A stretch of 7,302 nt of DNA from an uncultured Collinsella sp. Lineage in GTDB: Bacteria; Actinomycetota; Coriobacteriia; Coriobacteriales; Coriobacteriaceae. The stretch spans positions 1 to 7,302 of the forward strand of contig CABVCJ010000086.1 in NCBI GenBank assembly GCA_902496845.1. The letters run 5' to 3'. Below the pieces are notes generated by a model. It had not been told where the DNA came from. It saw only the letters and a list, made by a program, of their open reading frames with translations, and made no database searches. A program made the position numbers and the translations under genes. Below, piece by piece: positions 3,986-7,302 of this stretch (the first letter of the stretch is position 1; the number at the start of each line of letters is the position of its first letter).

Positions 3986-5815
3986 GTGCGCAATCTCAAA
4001 ATACTGTTTTCTTATCTAGGGGCATACCGTCGCGATGCCATTCTCGGCGTGTTCTTTGTGTCGGTCGAGACGGTGCTCGAGCTGTTTATCCCGGTCATCA
4101 TGGCCAACATCATCGATGTGGGCGTGCCTGCGGGTGATATCAACTACATGCTGCTGCAGGGCGCGTACATGTTGGTGTGCGCTGCGCTTTCGCTGGTACT
4201 GGGCTTGGGTTATGCACACACGTCCGCCCGCGTTGCCTCGGGCCTAGGCGCTAACCTGCGCGAGGCCGAGTACAAAAAGATTCAGACGCTCGCTTTTGGT
4301 AACCTGGACAACTACGACGCCAGCTCGCTCGTCACTCGCATGACCACGGACATCACCGTTATCCAAAATGCTGTGAGCAACGGCTTTCGCCCTATGGTGC
4401 GCGGCCCGGTGACGCTTATCGTCGGCCTTATCTACGCGCTGATGCTGTCGCGCCCGCTCGCCACCGTCTTTGCGATCATCTTGCCCGTGCTGGCAATCGT
4501 GCTGGGTGTCATCACCTATCGCGTCAGTCCGCTCTACCGCCAACTCCAGACCTCGATGGACCACCTTAACGGCGTGGTGCAAGAGGACCTTACCGCCGTG
4601 CGCGCCGTGAAGGCTTACGTGCGCGCCGAGCACGAGTGCGACAAGTTTGACACCGTCAATACCGAGCTCGCCGGCACGGCGACCAAGACCTTCGGCACCG
4701 CCGTGCTCAACCTGCCGGTGTTTCAGCTGTCGATGTACGTGGCTGCGCTCTCCATCCTGTGGATTGGCGGCCGCATGATTCTCGCCGGCAAGCTGGGCGT
4801 GGGCTCTCTCACGGGCTTTATGAGCTACGTGCTGCTGATCATGAACTCGCTCATGATGATTTCCAACGTGTTTTTGCTGCTCACGCGCGCTCTCACGAGT
4901 GTGGGCCGTATCGCAGGGGTGCTCGATGAGGAGCCCTTTATCGCCAACCCTGCGGGAGACCTCGCGACTGCGGCGCCAGCGGACGGCAGTGTCGAGTTTC
5001 GCGACGTTTCCTTTAAATACCGCGCGGATGCAGCCGAGGATGTGCTCGAGCATATCGACCTTCGCGTCGAGAGCGGCTCGACGGTGGGCATCCTCGGCGG
5101 CACGGGCTCGGGTAAGAGCTCGATTGTGCAGCTGATTGCGCGTCTGTACGACGCCACCGAGGGCGTCGTACTTGTGGGCGGACACGACGTGCGCGACTAC
5201 GACCTGGTCGCCTTGCGCGACGCCGTGGGCATTGTGCTGCAAAAGAACGTGTTGTTCACGGGCACCGTGCGCGAGAACCTGCAGTGGGGCAATCCGCAGG
5301 CGTCGGACGATGAGCTCCTCGCGGCTTGCCGCGCAGCGTGCGTGGACGAGTTCCTTGATCGCATCGGCGGGCTGGACGGCGAGTTGGGCCAAGGCGGCGC
5401 CGGTGTCTCGGGTGGTCAGAAGCAACGTCTGTGCATCGCGCGCACGCTGCTCAAGCATCCGCGCGTGCTCATTTTTGATGACTCCACCAGCGCGGTCGAT
5501 ATGGCGACCGACGCTAAGATTCGCGAGCACATCGCTCGGATCCCCGATACGACCGTGCTCATCATCGCCCAGCGCATCGCGAGCGTTATGGATGCCGATC
5601 GCATTGTGGTGCTGGACGACGGTCGTGTCCACGGCGTGGGCACGCACGAGGAACTGCTAGCGGGCGACAACATCTACCAGGAGATTTACGCCTCGCAGAT
5701 GGAGTTTGCGGGGAACGTAGACGCCGGCGACGGCAGCGACGATGGCTGCGCGAATAATCCGTTTTCCTCCGTCCCCAGCAGATTACCCTTGGAAGGGGGC
5801 GAGCGCCATGCCTAA
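3986..5815 (+). CDS. Heterodimeric ABC multidrug exporter, degenerate-site subunit
   Basis: The 609-residue half-transporter has a six-helix exporter membrane domain (about 15-300) and a nucleotide-binding domain from about 334. Motifs are Walker A GGTGSGKS 371-378, Q-loop Q419, signature VSGGQ 474-478, Walker B VLIFDD with D498, and D-loop Asp D505. The residue after Walker B is D499 where active subunits have the catalytic Glu, and the switch position reads IIAQRIAS with Q529 instead of His. This pair of changes marks the low-activity subunit of heterodimeric exporters such as LmrCD, BmrCD and TM287/288; its intact signature would complete the active site with the partner. Translation begins at GTG 3986: an in-frame TGA lies at 3977-3979, and GGGGG sits about 10 nt upstream as a weak ribosome site. 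A loose Gly/Asp-rich tail (about 576-609) overlaps the next gene by 8 nt. Substrates could be drugs, lipids or peptides. Confidence 0.93.
   Translation: MRNLKILFSYLGAYRRDAILGVFFVSVETVLELFIPVIMANIIDVGVPAGDINYMLLQGAYMLVCAALSLVLGLGYAHTSARVASGLGANLREAEYKKIQTLAFGNLDNYDASSLVTRMTTDITVIQNAVSNGFRPMVRGPVTLIVGLIYALMLSRPLATVFAIILPVLAIVLGVITYRVSPLYRQLQTSMDHLNGVVQEDLTAVRAVKAYVRAEHECDKFDTVNTELAGTATKTFGTAVLNLPVFQLSMYVAALSILWIGGRMILAGKLGVGSLTGFMSYVLLIMNSLMMISNVFLLLTRALTSVGRIAGVLDEEPFIANPAGDLATAAPADGSVEFRDVSFKYRADAAEDVLEHIDLRVESGSTVGILGGTGSGKSSIVQLIARLYDATEGVVLVGGHDVRDYDLVALRDAVGIVLQKNVLFTGTVRENLQWGNPQASDDELLAACRAACVDEFLDRIGGLDGELGQGGAGVSGGQKQRLCIARTLLKHPRVLIFDDSTSAVDMATDAKIREHIARIPDTTVLIIAQRIASVMDADRIVVLDDGRVHGVGTHEELLAGDNIYQEIYASQMEFAGNVDAGDGSDDGCANNPFSSVPSRLPLEGGERHA
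5791..5799 (+). promoter_or_regulatory. Ribosome binding site of the second ABC subunit
   Basis: GGAAGGGGG ends 8 nt before the ATG at 5808, inside the 3' end of the first subunit gene. It supports the overlapping start and coupled synthesis of both partners. Confidence 0.55.
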
Positions 5816-7302
5816 GACCGCAGCCCAAGCGCGCCCGGCCGACCTCAAGCGCACTGTGCGCCGTTTGCTCTCTTACATGGGCCATGCCAAGTTCTCGCTG
5901 CTGGCGGTGGGTATGCTTGCCTCCGTCGCGGCCATCGCGAGCCTCGCCGGCACCTACATGGTGCGCCCCATCGTCAACGGCCTGGCCACGGGCGGTGAGG
6001 AGCTGCTCACCAAGCAGGTCATCGTAACGGCGATCATCTACGCCGCGGGCGTGCTCTCGGCCCTAGGCTACTCGCAGATCATGGTGCGCGCGGCCCAACG
6101 CGTGGTGTCCGACATCCGTCGCGACCTGTTCGCGCACATTCAGACGCTGCCGCTCAGCTATTTCGACAGTACGCGCTTGGGCGACATCATGAGCTTTTTC
6201 ACCAACGACGTCGACACCGTCTCCGAGGCGCTCAACAACAGCTTTGCCAACGTGATTCAGGCGAGCATTCAGGTGATCGGCACCACGGCCATGCTCATCA
6301 TCCTCAACTGGCAGCTCACGATTATCACGCTCGTGTGCGACGCGGCCATCGTGCTGTACGCGCGCTACTCGGGTATCCGCTCCAAGCGCTTTTTTGCCGC
6401 CCAGCAGGCATCGCTCGGCGACTTGGATGGATATGTCGAGGAGATGGTCTCGGGCCAAAAGGTCATCAAGGTCTTCAACCACGAGCAGGCCAACGTGGCA
6501 GGTTTTGACGCGCGCAACCAGGAGCTGCGCCGCACCGGTGGCGCCGCGCAGGCCTACGCCAACTCGATGGTGCCCATGACCGTGGTGATCGGCTACGTCA
6601 ACTACGCCATCGTCGCCGTGGCGGGCGGCATGCTCTGCATCAAGGGACTTGCCGACGTGGGTGCACTCGCGAGCTACCTGGTCTTTGTGCGCCAGGCGGC
6701 CATGCCCATCAACCAGTTTACGCAGCTGGGCAACTTCTTACTCAACGCGCTGGCCGGTGCCGAGCGCCTGTTTGCCGCCATGGACCTTAAGCCCGAGGTG
6801 GACGAGGGCTGCGTGGAGCTGGTGCAGACGGGCGACGCCGCGTGGGCGTGGAAGATTCCCGAGGGCCAGGGTGTGGGCACGTATGGACATCTGCACGATG
6901 TGGCCGCCGTTGGTGAATCGGGTCGTGCGGTGGCAGCCGACGGTACCGAGCTTGTTACCGGTCTGGTCCCGCTCGCCGGCGACGTGCGCTTCCATGCCGT
7001 GGACTTTTCTTACGTGCCGGGCACCCGCGTGCTCACGGATCTCAACCTGTTCGCCAAGCCGGGGCAAAAGATCGCCTTTGTTGGCTCGACGGGCGCCGGA
7101 AAGACGACCATCACTAACCTCATCAACCGCTTCTATGAGGTCGATGACGGCGAGATTACGTACGACGGCATCGACGTCAAGCATATCGCCAAGGCCAGCT
7201 TGCGCGGGTCGCTCGGCATTGTGCTGCAGGATACGCACCTGTTTAGCGGCACCATTGCGCAGAACATCCGCTTTGGCAAGCTCGACGCGACCGACGAGGA
7301 GG
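5808..7302 (+). CDS. Heterodimeric ABC multidrug exporter, second subunit (3' end outside window)
   Basis: An open frame of 498 codons runs to the window end without a stop. It begins MPKTAAQARPADLKRTVRRLL and contains a six-helix exporter membrane domain (about 30-320, with LPLSYFDSTRLGDIMSFFTND as the usual intracellular loop), then a nucleotide-binding domain from about 391. Walker A is GSTGAGKT (426-433) and the Q-loop is LQDTHLF with Q474. The signature, Walker B and switch His lie beyond the window, so its presumed catalytic Glu cannot be checked. The ATG overlaps the upstream gene by 8 nt. Between membrane domain and nucleotide-binding domain, about residues 330-390 form a long linker, roughly 40 residues more than typical, including AWAWKIPEGQG. 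I recall a comparable WAWK-containing linker in related Gram-positive exporters, so it is probably a family trait rather than an error. It should pair with the upstream subunit in one membrane complex. Confidence 0.92.
   Translation, partial: MPKTAAQARPADLKRTVRRLLSYMGHAKFSLLAVGMLASVAAIASLAGTYMVRPIVNGLATGGEELLTKQVIVTAIIYAAGVLSALGYSQIMVRAAQRVVSDIRRDLFAHIQTLPLSYFDSTRLGDIMSFFTNDVDTVSEALNNSFANVIQASIQVIGTTAMLIILNWQLTIITLVCDAAIVLYARYSGIRSKRFFAAQQASLGDLDGYVEEMVSGQKVIKVFNHEQANVAGFDARNQELRRTGGAAQAYANSMVPMTVVIGYVNYAIVAVAGGMLCIKGLADVGALASYLVFVRQAAMPINQFTQLGNFLLNALAGAERLFAAMDLKPEVDEGCVELVQTGDAAWAWKIPEGQGVGTYGHLHDVAAVGESGRAVAADGTELVTGLVPLAGDVRFHAVDFSYVPGTRVLTDLNLFAKPGQKIAFVGSTGAGKTTITNLINRFYEVDDGEITYDGIDVKHIAKASLRGSLGIVLQDTHLFSGTIAQNIRFGKLDATDEE

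Noticed and set aside
4244..5647. 467-codon open frame on the minus strand opposite the first ABC subunit
   Set aside because: Composition is extreme (rich in His, Arg and Ala, with no fold-like pattern), as expected from antisense of a GC-rich gene. The plus-strand frame has every ABC motif.

Overview
The window is GC-rich bacterial chromosome with tightly packed genes. Codon use and protein style (a LigA tail, a BmrR-like regulator and a LmrCD-type exporter pair, all biased to G/C at third positions) suggest an actinobacterium of the Coriobacteriia, most likely Collinsella-like. That assignment is an impression from sequence style, not a database match.

Layout from left to right: (1) 1-261 is the 3' end of ligA (BRCT domain of NAD-dependent DNA ligase), closed by a strong, apparently bidirectional hairpin terminator (282-320). 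(2) 320-545 has no intact gene. It holds a relict of the last ~16 codons of a second MerR-type regulator gene on the minus strand, a GC-rich hairpin (428-464), and an AT-rich promoter covered by a 32-bp near-palindrome (479-510). (3) 546-1357 is a two-gene type II toxin-antitoxin operon: a Phd/YefM-like antitoxin with a long C-terminal extension, overlapping by 4 nt a PIN-domain (VapC-like) toxin. A hairpin at 1358-1394 closes it. (4) 1451-3723 on the minus strand is a MATE efflux pump followed by a BmrR-like MerR regulator. Upstream of the pump lies a textbook MerR-type promoter (19-bp spacer filled by a dyad), so the regulator probably controls the pump and itself. (5) 3724-3985 is a divergent control region that also carries a sigma70-like promoter and small inverted/direct repeats facing right. 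(6) 3986 to the window end is a two-gene operon (8-nt overlap) for a heterodimeric ABC exporter. The first subunit has a degenerate ATPase site (Asp instead of the catalytic Glu, Gln instead of the switch His). The second subunit is cut by the window end before its own Walker B.

Functionally, the right two thirds is an efflux cluster: an ion-coupled MATE pump with its own drug-sensing regulator, back to back with an ATP-driven heterodimeric exporter. The left third is an accessory spot between ligA and the regulator, into which a toxin-antitoxin cassette appears to have been placed. A 65-bp diverged direct repeat (305-369 and 1436-1500, constant offset 1131) brackets the cassette and consists of half the ligA terminator plus the 3' end of a MerR gene. 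This is the most unusual structure in the window. No RNA genes, insertion sequences or CRISPR arrays were seen.
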